A stretch of 64,000 nt of DNA. Origin: Dermatophilus congolensis. Its GTDB lineage: Bacteria; Actinomycetota; Actinomycetes; Actinomycetales; Dermatophilaceae. The notes beneath the pieces are model-generated. The model was not told the origin of the DNA. It saw only the letters and a list, made by a program, of their open reading frames with translations, and did not search any database. Below, in pieces: positions 34,149 through 46,193 of the stretch; the stretch's first letter is position 1, and the number at the start of each line of letters is the position of its first letter. The DNA is taken from NCBI RefSeq assembly GCF_900447215.1, contig NZ_UFYA01000001.1, positions 1 to 64,000 on the forward strand. The letters run 5' to 3'. The translations under genes were made by a program, and so were the position numbers.

Positions 34149-35366
34149 GTGTCTATCGCTGATATCACCGCCAAGGTTCCGGCATTAGCTGAAATGCAGG
34201 AGACTCTTTACAAGCACCTCCATGAGAACCCTGAACTTTCTATGGTCGAGACTGAAACTCGTGCACTCATTGTGGGCAAGCTCACTGAGTACGGTTACGA
34301 CGTCAAGGAAGTTGGCGGCGGCGTGGTGGGAGTCCTGGCGAATGGTCAGGGGCGCACCGTCTTGTTCCGTGCAGATATCGATGCTCTTCCCGTGCAGGAA
34401 GCAACCGGCCTTGACTACGCCTCAACAAAGGTCATGAAAGACCAGGACGGCATCGAACAGCCCGTTATGCACGCGTGCGGTCATGACATGCATGTCGTCG
34501 CTGGCCTTGGCGCTGCCCAGCTGCTTGCCGAGCATAAAGACACCTGGAGCGGTACATACATTGCCCTCTTCCAGCCTGCAGAAGAAACTGCTCAAGGCGC
34601 CCAATCCATGGTGAATGCCGGACTCATTGAAGCGATTCCAAAGCCCGATGTGTGTCTAGGGCAACATGTTTTGGCTTCTCCCGTAGCTGGCAAAGTAGCG
34701 GTCGCGTCCGGGCCGATCCTGTCAACCGCTGTGTCTGCCAAAGTTACTGTGTACGGAAAAGGCTCCCACGGATCAATGCCGCACTTGGGAGTTGACCCGG
34801 TCTTGCTGGCCTCCTCCATCGTTGTGCGTTTGCAGTCAGTGGTGGCCCGCGAGATTGCCCCCGGCGATTTCGGAGTCATCACCGTCGGTGCGCTACAGGC
34901 CGGACAAAAAGCCAACATCATTCCTGATCGTGCTGAGCTGCGGATCAACTTCCGTGCTTACTCCGAGGACATCCGGGACCAGCTCGTTGAGGCGATGGAA
35001 CGCATCGTCAAATCCGAATGCGAGGCTTCGCGCAGCCCCAAAGAACCAGAGTTTGAGTACTCCGACAGTTATCCGCTCACCGACAACGATGAACAGGCTG
35101 CCCTGGCTGTCACCGAAGCTCTTCGTGAAGGACTGGGGGCCGAGCGTGTTGAGTACATGCTTCCCGTCACTGCTTCAGAAGATTTCAGCAATATTCCTCG
35201 CGCTTTCGACGTGCCCTACGTCTATTGGGGTCTCGGTGGATATACCGAAGGTTCCCCGGTTTATCCGAACCACAACCCGAGTTTCGCGCCAGCTATCCAA
35301 CCGACGCTGACCACCGGCACTGAAGCTGCCGTTTCGGCGGTCCTTGGATTCCTCCGCAAAGCGTGA
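34149..35366 (+). CDS. M20-family metallopeptidase / amidohydrolase
   Basis: A 405-aa member of the M20D (hippurate hydrolase, aminoacylase, IAA-amino-acid hydrolase) group. Metal and catalytic residues: LFRADIDALPVQE, HACGHDMHVVAG (Cys/His), FQPAEETAQGA (catalytic Glu), LGQHVLASPVAG (His) and the last ligand in VYPNHNPSF. The dimerisation domain lies in the middle (about 185-300). It would hydrolyse an N-acyl amino acid or amide. The GTG start follows aaagg. The next gene, 80 bp on, is an MFS exporter or importer with the same orientation, so uptake of the substrate or export of the product is a reasonable guess. Confidence 0.9.
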   Translation: MSIADITAKVPALAEMQETLYKHLHENPELSMVETETRALIVGKLTEYGYDVKEVGGGVVGVLANGQGRTVLFRADIDALPVQEATGLDYASTKVMKDQDGIEQPVMHACGHDMHVVAGLGAAQLLAEHKDTWSGTYIALFQPAEETAQGAQSMVNAGLIEAIPKPDVCLGQHVLASPVAGKVAVASGPILSTAVSAKVTVYGKGSHGSMPHLGVDPVLLASSIVVRLQSVVAREIAPGDFGVITVGALQAGQKANIIPDRAELRINFRAYSEDIRDQLVEAMERIVKSECEASRSPKEPEFEYSDSYPLTDNDEQAALAVTEALREGLGAERVEYMLPVTASEDFSNIPRAFDVPYVYWGLGGYTEGSPVYPNHNPSFAPAIQPTLTTGTEAAVSAVLGFLRKA

Positions 35367-35448
35367 TCTCCCCTCGGGTGGGTCGTTACCTTCCCGTTCA
35401 CCCAACCGGCGCCTTTCCCCGCGGCGTCTGAGAAAGAAGGTCCCCTAC

Positions 35449-37083
35449 ATGAATGCCACTAACACCACCCCACCGGTGGGTTATCAAGGCACGGAAAAGC
35501 TCCTTTGGGGCATCGTGCTTGCTGTCATCACGTTTTGGTTGTTCGCTGGAACAGCTGGCACGGTGGCTCCGGCCATCATGGCTGACGTTAATGCTGGCGG
35601 AGTCCAACACGTCGATGCATCAGCGATGAACTTGGCAGTGAGTATCACTGCCCTGTTCTCAGGCCTGTTTATTGTCCTCATGGGTGGAACGGCCGACAAG
35701 GTTGGCCGAGTCAAGATCACCCAGGTCGGAATCATTGCGGGCATCATCGGGTCTGCGCTGCTGCTGTTTGCTGCAGGGCCTGCCGCGTTGCCATTGCTCC
35801 TGGTGGGGCGTGCCATCCAGGGATTCTCTGCAGCCTGCATCATGCCTGCCTCGATGGCGCTTGTGAAGTCTTACTGGGATGGCCCGGCACGACAACGTGC
35901 AGTATCAATGTGGTCTATCGGTAGCTGGGGTGGTTCTGGTCTTGCTGCTCTTTTCGGTGGGTTTGTTGTTCAGTACGTTGGTTGGCGCGGCATTTTTGCT
36001 GCCTCGATTGTTATTTCAGTGATCGCGTTCGTCATGATCTTGGGGACTCCCGAAAACAAGGTCGCTCACACTGGCCAGCGAGCCGCGTTCGACATCGTGG
36101 GTCTTCTCTTGTTCATCGTCGGCACGTTGTCGCTCATGATCGTGCTGCTTTTCGGTAAGAAGCTCGGTTGGGGTAGCCCCACAGTCCTCGGTTTGGCAGT
36201 TCTTGCTCTTCTGGCCTGGGGGACATTCGTTTTCGTTGAGCGTGGCAAAGCTAACCCGTTCATTGATTTCGCGCTTTTCAAGAACACGACTTTCACTGGG
36301 GCCACCCTCAGTAACTTCTTGCTTAACGCCACTATTGGCATGCTCATTGTCAGCCAACAGCTCATTCAGCTCGCTGGCCGTAAAGCCGACGGGACGGCAT
36401 ACACCGCGTGGGATGCGGGCCTGCTCACCATTGGTTACGGCGTTTTCATCATCGCGTTCATCCGTGTCGGTGAGAAGCTGCTGCAACGGTTCGGTCCCCG
36501 CAAACCGATGCTGTGGGGAACTTTCATCGTCATCGCAGCATGCTTGCTTCTGATGATGACGCACGTACTCATTGGCCAGTACGTGATTATGGCGATCATT
36601 GCTTACTGCCTTTTCGGCTTCGGTCTGGCGTTCTACGCCACGCCATCGACTGACGCTGCTCTCTCGAATCTCCCGGCAGCGCAAGCTGGTTCAGGAGCCG
36701 GTATCTACAAAATGGCTTCCAGCCTCGGTGGCGCTATCGGTGCGGCAGTTTCTCTAGCAGTTTTCACTGCGATGACGAGCGTGCCTGCAGACATCGTTGG
36801 CCACGTCCTCCACATGCAGGGACGTGCCGACAATATGAGCTTGCGTCAAGCTGGCATGATCGCTCTGGGCGTTAACCTTGTCTTCCTTCTTTTGGCAATC
36901 ATTTCGATTGTTATGACTGTTCCTAAGGGAATTGGCAGGAAAGATCAGAGCCAACCAGAAGGCAGTGCCGCTCCGGCACCACAGCCCACACTGGATGAGG
37001 AGAAAGCGGCTGTTTTAGGGCGTCTTTCTGAACTTCCGCTCTCCAGTCTTAAGGATCTTGAAGGACGTGCCTACAAGAAGTAG
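35449..37083 (+). CDS. MFS transporter (DHA2-like)
   Basis: The 544-aa protein has about fourteen membrane helices and major-facilitator signatures: the loop 2-3 motif MGGTADKVGRVKI (G-x-x-x-D-x-x-G-R-x-x), the motif around LVGRAIQGFSAACIMPASMA and SIGSWGGSGLAALFGGFVV. Length and the proline/glycine helix-5 pattern suggest the drug:H+ antiporter-2 group. A hydrophilic C-terminal tail of about 50 residues follows the last helix. ATG 35449 is preceded by agaaagaagg; the open frame upstream overlaps the amidohydrolase stop and is not used. Substrate unknown. A strong terminator follows. Confidence 0.9.
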   Translation: MNATNTTPPVGYQGTEKLLWGIVLAVITFWLFAGTAGTVAPAIMADVNAGGVQHVDASAMNLAVSITALFSGLFIVLMGGTADKVGRVKITQVGIIAGIIGSALLLFAAGPAALPLLLVGRAIQGFSAACIMPASMALVKSYWDGPARQRAVSMWSIGSWGGSGLAALFGGFVVQYVGWRGIFAASIVISVIAFVMILGTPENKVAHTGQRAAFDIVGLLLFIVGTLSLMIVLLFGKKLGWGSPTVLGLAVLALLAWGTFVFVERGKANPFIDFALFKNTTFTGATLSNFLLNATIGMLIVSQQLIQLAGRKADGTAYTAWDAGLLTIGYGVFIIAFIRVGEKLLQRFGPRKPMLWGTFIVIAACLLLMMTHVLIGQYVIMAIIAYCLFGFGLAFYATPSTDAALSNLPAAQAGSGAGIYKMASSLGGAIGAAVSLAVFTAMTSVPADIVGHVLHMQGRADNMSLRQAGMIALGVNLVFLLLAIISIVMTVPKGIGRKDQSQPEGSAAPAPQPTLDEEKAAVLGRLSELPLSSLKDLEGRAYKK

Positions 37084-37100
37084 GGGCTGCTTCAGTCCAA

Positions 37101-37151
37101 CTAGGTGGTCGCTCGTCTCGTGAAGAGGGGAGCGGCCACCTAGTTTTTTTA
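37101..37151 (+). terminator. Rho-independent terminator after the MFS gene
   Basis: A 14-bp stem (37101-37114 with 37130-37143, one G-T pair) and a run of eight T residues (37144-37151). This is the clearest classical intrinsic terminator in the window. Confidence 0.95.
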
Positions 37152-37180
37152 TTTTGTCTGGTTGCCCCTGCCTGGGTTTG

Positions 37181-38416
37181 TTATTGAGTGGTGGTGCAGT
37201 CGCGTTCGACGATCAGGAAAGCTGGGCTGTCCGCGACACTGGTCAAGATGCCGATGGTTTCAGGGCCGTGCCCATCGAGTTTGAGTTCGCGGCGGAATGT
37301 TTCGGGGGTGATGCGTCCTCCGCGTCGTTTGAGAGTGAGTCGTCCGCTGCCGCGTTTGCGTAGCCAGGCTCGGACGTGTTTGGGGTTGGGTTTCATGGCG
37401 GCGATGACGGTGTATCGGGTGGCCCAAGGCAGTTCGGTGCGGTTGGGTGAGGCGACGTAGCCGACGTGAGGGGCTAGCTCGGTTCCGTCGACGGCGGTGG
37501 TGAGGGCGCCGGTGAGGTCGGCGGCGATGATGGCTTTGTCGGGTTCGTAGAGGTGTGTTCCTTCGCTGGGGAGTGTGGTGGCGTAGGAGTGGGTGGTGGG
37601 TGTGTCGTTTTGATGAACGTGGATGGGTGGGTGGTTGCCCAAGATGGTGGCGGTTCGGCCGGGTTGTTCGGCCAGGGGGCCCCACCAGATGGCGCATTCG
37701 AGGACATCGCCGTGCAGGGAGGTCCATTCGGCTTGGGTTCCGGCAGGGATTCGGTTGCGGGGGAATGCGGGGGAGAGTTTGGCACCGGTGGCTGGGATCT
37801 GAGCGGCGACGGATTCGACGAAGGACCACGGTGGGCTGATGGTGTCGAGGTTGTGCAGGCGGGTGGCTTTGCCGCTGGAGGTGCTGTGGGTGGTGTCGCG
37901 GCGGGCTGGATCGAGCCAAATGCCGGTGTGGGTGGTGTCAGTGGGTAGGGGGGTGTCTTCGGCGAGGCCTGTGTGTGCTTCGGCGTGGGGGAAGTGGCGC
38001 AGGTTGAGGGCGGCTAGGGCTGCGGTGGCGGGGTCTGCGTCGATGGCGGTGACAGCGATGCCCAGGCTGGCGAAGGTCATGGCGTCGGAGCCGATGCCGC
38101 AGCCGAGGTCGTGGATGTGGTGGATGTTGGCGCGTACGTAGCGGTGTGCGTGGTGTGCGGCGATTTCTAGGCGGGTGGCTTGTTCGAGGGCGTCGGGAGT
38201 GAAGAGCATGCCGTCGGCGAATTCGCCGAATTTGTCGGCTGCTTTGGCGCGTAGGCGGGATTGGGTGAGTGCGGCGGCGATGAGGTCGGCGGGGTAGCCG
38301 GCGTTGCGTAGTTCGGTGTTGAGGGCGGTGGCGTGGTTTTCGTCGTATGGGGGGAGGGCGGCCAGCAGGCTCCATCCTTGGGGTGAGGCGAGTTGGTGCA
38401 CTGTGGCGAGGTCCAT
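37181..38416 (-). CDS. Class I SAM-dependent methyltransferase with THUMP-like C-terminus
   Basis: A 411-aa protein found upstream of groES in many actinobacteria. The Rossmann methyltransferase core contains the SAM-binding motif HDLGCGIGSDAMTFA near residue 105 and the acidic strand-2 end TAIDADPATAALA. A later GIWLDPARRDTT segment is typical of this group. The last 100 residues (AWLRKRGSGRLTLKRRGG and following) form a THUMP-like domain, which suggests an RNA substrate, but the target is not known. It is divergent from groES; the spacer holds two CIRCE elements, so heat-shock control may touch both genes. Confidence 0.88.
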   Translation of the reverse strand: MDLATVHQLASPQGWSLLAALPPYDENHATALNTELRNAGYPADLIAAALTQSRLRAKAADKFGEFADGMLFTPDALEQATRLEIAAHHAHRYVRANIHHIHDLGCGIGSDAMTFASLGIAVTAIDADPATAALAALNLRHFPHAEAHTGLAEDTPLPTDTTHTGIWLDPARRDTTHSTSSGKATRLHNLDTISPPWSFVESVAAQIPATGAKLSPAFPRNRIPAGTQAEWTSLHGDVLECAIWWGPLAEQPGRTATILGNHPPIHVHQNDTPTTHSYATTLPSEGTHLYEPDKAIIAADLTGALTTAVDGTELAPHVGYVASPNRTELPWATRYTVIAAMKPNPKHVRAWLRKRGSGRLTLKRRGGRITPETFRRELKLDGHGPETIGILTSVADSPAFLIVERDCTTTQ

Positions 38417-38486
38417 GTGCTCATCTTCTCGTGTTGTGTTGGGTTGGGCGATTTATGCACGTCGGGTTAGGGGTGGGGAATTATTT

Positions 38487-38513
38487 CTGGCACTCGAGTT
38501 GACCGAGTGCCAG
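38487..38513. promoter_or_regulatory. CIRCE (HrcA operator) 1 of groES-groL
   Basis: CTGGCACTC at 38487-38495, a 9-bp spacer, and GAGTGCCAG at 38505-38513. This is the exact inverted-repeat geometry of CIRCE (GCACTC-N9-GAGTGC), with outer bases changed to a perfect 9-bp palindromic arm. HrcA binding here would repress the chaperonin operon. Confidence 0.93.
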
Positions 38514-38532
38514 ACCAGGCCTAAATTCAGAG

Positions 38533-38559
38533 TTAGCACTCGTGATGTTCAAGTGCCAG
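38533..38559. promoter_or_regulatory. CIRCE (HrcA operator) 2 of groES-groL
   Basis: TTAGCACTC at 38533-38541, a 9-bp spacer, and AAGTGCCAG at 38551-38559. The left arm is the consensus; the right arm is imperfect. It lies 19 bp after the first CIRCE and about 185 bp before the groES start. Confidence 0.88.
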
Positions 38560-38743
38560 CTTTGCGAGGGTGTGTGAGGTTCGCCGGTGGCGGTCCGGAG
38601 CAGCTCGCGGGTTGGCGTGCATACGCGGGTACGGCGACCGGGGCTTGCGAGTTCGACCCCCGCGACGGCGTTCGCGCACCCGGCCTCCGACAATCATCGA
38701 ACTTGCCCGCACTGGGTGTGGGCCCGATCGGAAGGTCGAGAAC

Positions 38744-39040
38744 ATGTCGGTTTCTCTTAAGCCGCTCGAAGACCGCATCGTCGTCAAGTCCAGCGAGGCG
38801 GAGCAGACCACGGCTTCCGGCCTGGTTATTCCGGACACCGCTAAAGAAAAGCCCCAGGAGGGCGAGGTCCTGGCTGTGGGCCCGGGCCGTTGGAACGAGA
38901 AGGGTGACGCTCGTCTTCCCCTCGACGTCAAGGTCGGTGACAAGGTCATCTACAGCAAGTACGGCGGCACCGAGATCAAGGTTGGTGGCGAGGAGTACTT
39001 GATCCTGTCGGCCCGCGACATTCTGGCCGTCGTCGCCTGA
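38744..39040 (+). CDS. groES: Co-chaperonin GroES
   Basis: GroES (98 aa) is the heptameric lid of the chaperonin. It begins [15 protein letters not shown], has the mobile loop with [12 protein letters not shown] that docks on GroEL, and ends [17 protein letters not shown] 38744 is preceded by gaaggtcgag. The 5' leader is long and GC-rich (about 185 nt after the second CIRCE). It is followed by groL after 116 bp in the usual operon. Confidence 0.98.
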   Translation: MSVSLKPLEDRIVVKSSEAEQTTASGLVIPDTAKEKPQEGEVLAVGPGRWNEKGDARLPLDVKVGDKVIYSKYGGTEIKVGGEEYLILSARDILAVVA

Positions 39041-39090
39041 TCCAGCGCAGTTCCGAGCACGGCGCGGGCCCATCGAGGCTCGCGTCGTGA

Positions 39091-40770
<1,680 letters not shown>

Positions 40771-40813
40771 GTGACCTGAACAGCTAGTTGTGAAGCTGGC
40801 TAGTTAAAAAGGT

Positions 40814-40847
40814 GGCGGCCCCGCACCAGTGATGGTGCGGGGCCGCC
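40814..40847. terminator. 15-bp perfect hairpin between convergent groL and gntP-like gene
   Basis: Bases 40814-40828 pair perfectly with 40833-40847 around a gtga tetraloop. It sits between two convergent stops, followed by cttgtgtggttgt on the + strand and by ttttaactagc on the - strand side, so it can end transcripts from both sides. Confidence 0.9.
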
Positions 40848-40864
40848 CTTGTGTGGTTGTGCAT

Positions 40865-42244
40865 CTAAAGCACGAGGAATACAGCGCTTGCGAGGACGAA
40901 CCCAACGACTGATTGGATGGTTTGTTGCAGGGTCCAGGTGCGCAGTGTTGTTGCAACGTCCATGTTTAGCAGTCGCCCAACGAGCCAGAAACCGGAGTCG
41001 TTGACGTGGCTACCGAAAACGGATCCGCTGGCTGTGGCGAGAGCGATAGCGACAACTTCTCCGGGGCTGTAATTAGCTGCGGCAACGGAGGGCGCCAAGA
41101 GCCCAGCGGTAGTGATGAGAGCGACGGTTGCTGATCCTTGGGCGATGCGCATAGCTACGGAAATGAGATATGCCGCGATGATGAGGGGCAGGCCGAGGTT
41201 GGTCAGGGATTGGGACAAAGCTGCCCCGATCCCCGATTCGCGTAGGACGCCACCGAACATTCCGCCTGCACCAGTGATGAGAACGACTGAGCAGATAGGC
41301 CCTAGTGCGGAGTCGAGGAGTTTTTCTAAGGCGGTGCCATCGTTGCCGCGGCGGTGGCCCAGCAGGATTAGCGCGGTCAGTACGGAGATGAGTAGTGCGA
41401 CGGGGGAGGAGCCCAGCGTGGTGAGGATGGGGTACCAGGCTGCTTTTTTGTCAACGAATCCGGCTGCGCGCAGATAGTCCAGTCCGGTGTTCATGAAGAT
41501 GAGCAGCATCGGCAGCAGCAGAACGAACAGGACAGTACGGACTCGGGGTGGGTTGGTGACGGAGGTGTTGGTTGTGTCGCCGAAAAGGGTGGTGGGTGCG
41601 GGGAAGGGGTAGGTGTGGGCGCAGATGCGTCCCCAGATGATTCCAGAGATGTACCAGGTGGGGATGGCTACGAGTAGTCCCAGGGCGAGGAGAAGGCCCA
41701 GGTCTGCTCCGTAGGTTTCGGATGCAGTGACTGGTCCTGGGTGTGGTGGGACAAAGACGTGCATGACGGAGAAAGCGGCGATGGCTGGGATGGCGTACTG
41801 GAGGATGGGGCGCTGAAGCTGGGTGGCGATGGCGAAGATGACGGGCAGCATGACGATGAGGCCAGCGTCGAAGAACATGGGGAAGCCCATGAGGAGTGAG
41901 GCGATGCCCAGAGCGGTGGGGGCGTGTTTTTCGCCGAAGAGGCGGACGAGTCGTTCAGCGAGGATATGGGCGCCGCCGGAGTGTTCGACGAGTTTGCCGA
42001 GCATGGCGCCGAGTCCAACGAGAAGGGCAACGGAGCCGAGTGTTTTGGAGAAGTTTTCAGTCAGGGTGGGGATGATGTGGCTGGTGGGGATACCGGTGGC
42101 GAAGGCGGTGAGAAGACTGACGAGGATGAGGGTGAGGAATGCGTGGAGGCGGAATCCTATGACGAGGATGAGGATCACGGCGATGGCTGCAGCTGCGATG
42201 CCAAGTAGTGGCCCGGCGCTCATGGTTTGGGTCCAAGTGTTCAT
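40865..42244 (-). CDS. gntP: GntP-family gluconate:H+ symporter
   Basis: A 459-aa permease with about twelve membrane helices of the gluconate permease family. Recognisable parts: GLGAMLGKLVEHSGGA near residue 90, GFPMFFDAGLIVMLPV, FVPPHPGPVTASETYGADLG and ITGAGGMFGGVLRESGIG. Substrates of the family are gluconate and related sugar acids. ATG 42244 with aagga 6 nt upstream is the best start; an ATG at 42286 has none. No gluconate kinase gene is nearby. It interrupts the groL-whiB neighbourhood that is contiguous in mycobacteria. Confidence 0.92.
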   Translation of the reverse strand: MNTWTQTMSAGPLLGIAAAAIAVILILVIGFRLHAFLTLILVSLLTAFATGIPTSHIIPTLTENFSKTLGSVALLVGLGAMLGKLVEHSGGAHILAERLVRLFGEKHAPTALGIASLLMGFPMFFDAGLIVMLPVIFAIATQLQRPILQYAIPAIAAFSVMHVFVPPHPGPVTASETYGADLGLLLALGLLVAIPTWYISGIIWGRICAHTYPFPAPTTLFGDTTNTSVTNPPRVRTVLFVLLLPMLLIFMNTGLDYLRAAGFVDKKAAWYPILTTLGSSPVALLISVLTALILLGHRRGNDGTALEKLLDSALGPICSVVLITGAGGMFGGVLRESGIGAALSQSLTNLGLPLIIAAYLISVAMRIAQGSATVALITTAGLLAPSVAAANYSPGEVVAIALATASGSVFGSHVNDSGFWLVGRLLNMDVATTLRTWTLQQTIQSVVGFVLASAVFLVL

Positions 42245-42355
42245 TGGTGTTCCTTGGGCAAGGTGAGGTTTGGATATTGCGTTCATTGTGGTGTGTGGGC
42301 ATGAGACGAGGGCGGTCTCGCTGGGTGTGCGGGACCGCCCTCGGAGGATGTGGCT

Positions 42356-42649
42356 TTAGCTGGCGCGGCTGCGGCGGGCAGTGTTGCTGTGTTCTTCGCG
42401 TTGGGTTTCGGTGAGTCCTCCCCAGACGCCGTAGGGCTCGTTGACATCGAGGGCGTGTTCGCGGCATTGGGGTTGCACAGGGCAAGAGGCGCAGATTTTT
42501 TGGGCTGCGTGATCCCGGTTGCGGCGGGCGGATCCGCGTTCGCCTTCGGGGTGGAAGAAGATGGCGGGGTCGGCGTTGCGGCATGCGGCGTGTAGTTGCC
42601 AGTCCCATATGTCGGCGATAGGGCCGGGGAGGCGGGTCGCGTTGGTCAT
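42356..42649 (-). CDS. whiB3: WhiB-family [4Fe-4S] transcriptional regulator (WhiB3-like)
   Basis: A 97-aa Wbl protein. The four cluster-binding cysteines are Cys23, Cys53, Cys56 and Cys62 (C-X29-C-X2-C-X5-C), followed by the GVWGGLTE turn and a short basic tail (RREEHS.. to ARRSRAS) for DNA contact. Wbl proteins sense redox or NO and bind the primary sigma factor. The FFHPEGERG..R segment and the position between groEL and a divergent sigD match mycobacterial WhiB3, which is the basis for the symbol. ATG 42649 has aaggaaaacca upstream. Confidence 0.9.
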   Translation of the reverse strand: MTNATRLPGPIADIWDWQLHAACRNADPAIFFHPEGERGSARRNRDHAAQKICASCPVQPQCREHALDVNEPYGVWGGLTETQREEHSNTARRSRAS

Positions 42650-42762
42650 TGGTTTTCCTTGTGCGTTCTGGTGTGAGTCTGTAGCGGTGAGGCGGATGTT
42701 CCTTTGTGAGGTGGCGCCTGGGGTGAACGCTGTGGGTGGTGTGGTCGTGTGTGTGGGTCGCT

Positions 42763-42857
42763 TTTGAGTTTGATGCCTCAAATTATTATTCGGCAGGAGG
42801 CTGGATTTGGGCTGGGTAATTCAGTTGTGTCGGGTGCGAATTAGAATTGTTTGAGGC
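42763..42857. promoter_or_regulatory. Repeated CTCAAA/TTTGAG elements in the whiB-sigD divergent spacer
   Basis: TTTGAG (42763-42768), GCCTCAAA (42775-42782) and TTTGAGGC (42850-42857) form nested inverted repeats in the 357-bp spacer between the divergent whiB and sigD genes. The region is also AT-richer than the flanking genes (aaattattattc). They may be operator half-sites that serve both promoters. Confidence 0.35.
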
Positions 42858-43007
42858 TGTGGGTGGTGTGGGCTGTGTTGTGGACCTGTTCGGCGTGTCC
42901 GATATTCTTTTGAGTGGGTGTTGCACTGTCTTGGGGGTGTTGGTGTGACCTTCCGGCTCGTCCGTCGTGCCAGTGGCGGTGGGTCTCAATCGTCAGGAGC
43001 AGGCTTA

Positions 43008-43676
43008 GTGACCATTCCTTTTCGCGGAGCTCGGAAGAAAAATTCCGAGGCGGATGCTTCCCGGGCAGTAACGCCCTGGGGTGCTGCCGCGATGGGGTCA
43101 ACGGGCGAGGTTTCTCGTCTGACTGAGTTGGCGCTCGCTGCGAAGAGTGGGGCGGATTCCATTTCGCGGAACGAGTTAATGCGGATTGTGCGGGAGCGCT
43201 CGTTCCGGTATGCGCGTGCACGGCTCGGTCGTTTTCCTCGGGCAGCCAGTGCTTCTGAGGATGTTGCTCAGGAGGTGTGCGTGGCGGTTCTTATGTCGTT
43301 GGAGAAGTACGATCACCGCGGCGTGCCTTTTGAGGCGTTCATGTATTCCATCTGTTCACGCAAAGTGGCGGATGTTCAGCGTGTCTCTATGCGGCAGCCG
43401 GTTCCGACGGATGAGTTCCCGGACCGGGAAGATTTGGTTCCAGGGCCGGAGGAAACGGTTGTCACGGGCATTGATGCCCAGGAGGCGGGGGCGCTGATCA
43501 ATAAGCTCAAACCAGCGGACCAGGAGATTCTTCACCTGCGTATCGCTATGGGGTTGTCTGCCGAAGAAACGGCGAGATCTTTGGGGAAGACCGCGGGAGC
43601 GGTCAGGGTCGCGCAGCACCGGGCGATGAGTCGTTTGCGGGAGCTGTATGCGGCGCAGTTCGAGGAGGAACAGTGA
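43008..43676 (+). CDS. sigD: ECF-type RNA polymerase sigma factor SigD
   Basis: A 222-aa extracytoplasmic-function sigma factor. Region 2 covers ARARLGRFPRAASASEDVAQ and YDHRGVPFEAFMYSICSRKV, region 4 covers LHLRIAMGLSAEETARSLGK and GAVRVAQHRAMSRLRELY. The order whiB3 / sigD / RsdA-like gene / guaB reproduces the mycobacterial sigD locus and supports the name. GTG 43008 has aggag 9 nt upstream; the frame is open to 42918 but the extra residues are not family-like. The stop overlaps the start of the anti-sigma gene, so both are made together. Confidence 0.92.
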   Translation: MTIPFRGARKKNSEADASRAVTPWGAAAMGSTGEVSRLTELALAAKSGADSISRNELMRIVRERSFRYARARLGRFPRAASASEDVAQEVCVAVLMSLEKYDHRGVPFEAFMYSICSRKVADVQRVSMRQPVPTDEFPDREDLVPGPEETVVTGIDAQEAGALINKLKPADQEILHLRIAMGLSAEETARSLGKTAGAVRVAQHRAMSRLRELYAAQFEEEQ

Positions 43677-44641
43677 TAGCCGGGGGAGAAAGTCTCGACC
43701 TGGAACAGGTTCGAGCTGATGATGAGTTTTTGGATCGTCTCGCAAATCGTGAGTGTGCCTCTGATGAGGGTCTGGAAGCTTTATTGGGGGCCTGGACGAG
43801 GGAGATTGACGAAGACGCAGACGAGATGGCGGGTACGCCACCTGCGTGGTGTGGTGAGCGGTTGCTGCCCAAGCCGCGGTCATTGCGGGCCACACGTGTA
43901 GTTGCGGTAGCTGGGGCTGTTGTTGTGACGCTGTCTGGGGGGATGGCAGCGGTGGCGTTGAATGTTCCTACGCAGGGTTCTGCTGGACCCTTGGGTGTGG
44001 TGCGTCAGGCAGTGCGGAGCATGTTGCCTGGTTCGGGGGATGTGGCGGCTGTTCCTGATGGTTCGTCGCCGGTGATTTCTGTTCCGACTGCGGGTTCGAT
44101 ATCTATCTCGCCTATGCCTGGGCGGCCATTGCTGGTGGTTCCTTCGGTGGGGATGCCTGGCGTGCCGGGGGTGACGATGGGTGATCCGAGCGCTTTGGGC
44201 AGCGCGATTGCGCCTGTTCAGCCTAGTGATGAGGGTGTGGGGCCGACTTCTGTTCCGTTGGTTCCTACGCGTCCTGAGGATGGTTCGGGTAGCCGTCCGG
44301 GGGTTCCTTCAGATAGCGGTAAAGGCAAAACGGGGCCAACTAAGGAGCCTGCGCCTACCTCCAGTGATCGTCCGGATCCGAAGCCGACCAGTAGTGCACC
44401 TACTGCTACTCCTTCTGCTCCGCCGAAGGATTCGAGTTCGGTGACGACTCCAGGCGGGGTAGTGCCTTCAGGAACAACGTCTTCGCATACGCAGAGCTCT
44501 CCGGCTACTTCTACCAGTGTGGCTACTCCTACGAGTGCTGTGTCTGAGAAGTCTTCGGGGACTGGATCTGCTTCAGTTGCTGAGCCTGGGAAGTCTTCCA
44601 CGGATGGGAAGGGCACCACTTCTGTCGAAGAGGCACGGTGA
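43673..44641 (+). CDS. rsdA: Anti-sigma-D factor RsdA-like membrane protein
   Basis: A 322-aa single-pass membrane protein. Its N-terminus (LDLEQVRADDEFLDRLANRE, then LEALLGAWTREIDED) resembles the SigD-binding segment of RsdA. A transmembrane helix lies at about residues 76-98 (VVAVAGAVVVTLSGGMAAVA). The remaining 220 residues are outside the cell, very rich in Pro, Ser, Thr, Gly and Val, and probably disordered or wall-spanning. In mycobacteria RsdA holds SigD until ClpXP removes it. GTG 43673 overlaps the sigD TGA (GTGA). Confidence 0.88.
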   Translation: MIAGGESLDLEQVRADDEFLDRLANRECASDEGLEALLGAWTREIDEDADEMAGTPPAWCGERLLPKPRSLRATRVVAVAGAVVVTLSGGMAAVALNVPTQGSAGPLGVVRQAVRSMLPGSGDVAAVPDGSSPVISVPTAGSISISPMPGRPLLVVPSVGMPGVPGVTMGDPSALGSAIAPVQPSDEGVGPTSVPLVPTRPEDGSGSRPGVPSDSGKGKTGPTKEPAPTSSDRPDPKPTSSAPTATPSAPPKDSSSVTTPGGVVPSGTTSSHTQSSPATSTSVATPTSAVSEKSSGTGSASVAEPGKSSTDGKGTTSVEEAR

Positions 44642-44654
44642 GAACTACCATTAG

Positions 44655-46193
<1,539 letters not shown>

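Noticed and set aside
38560-38743. tRNA-like sequence (gcgagttcgacccccgcg) in the groES leader
   Set aside because: The T-arm cannot form a proper 5-bp stem with a 7-nt loop and no acceptor or anticodon stems fit.
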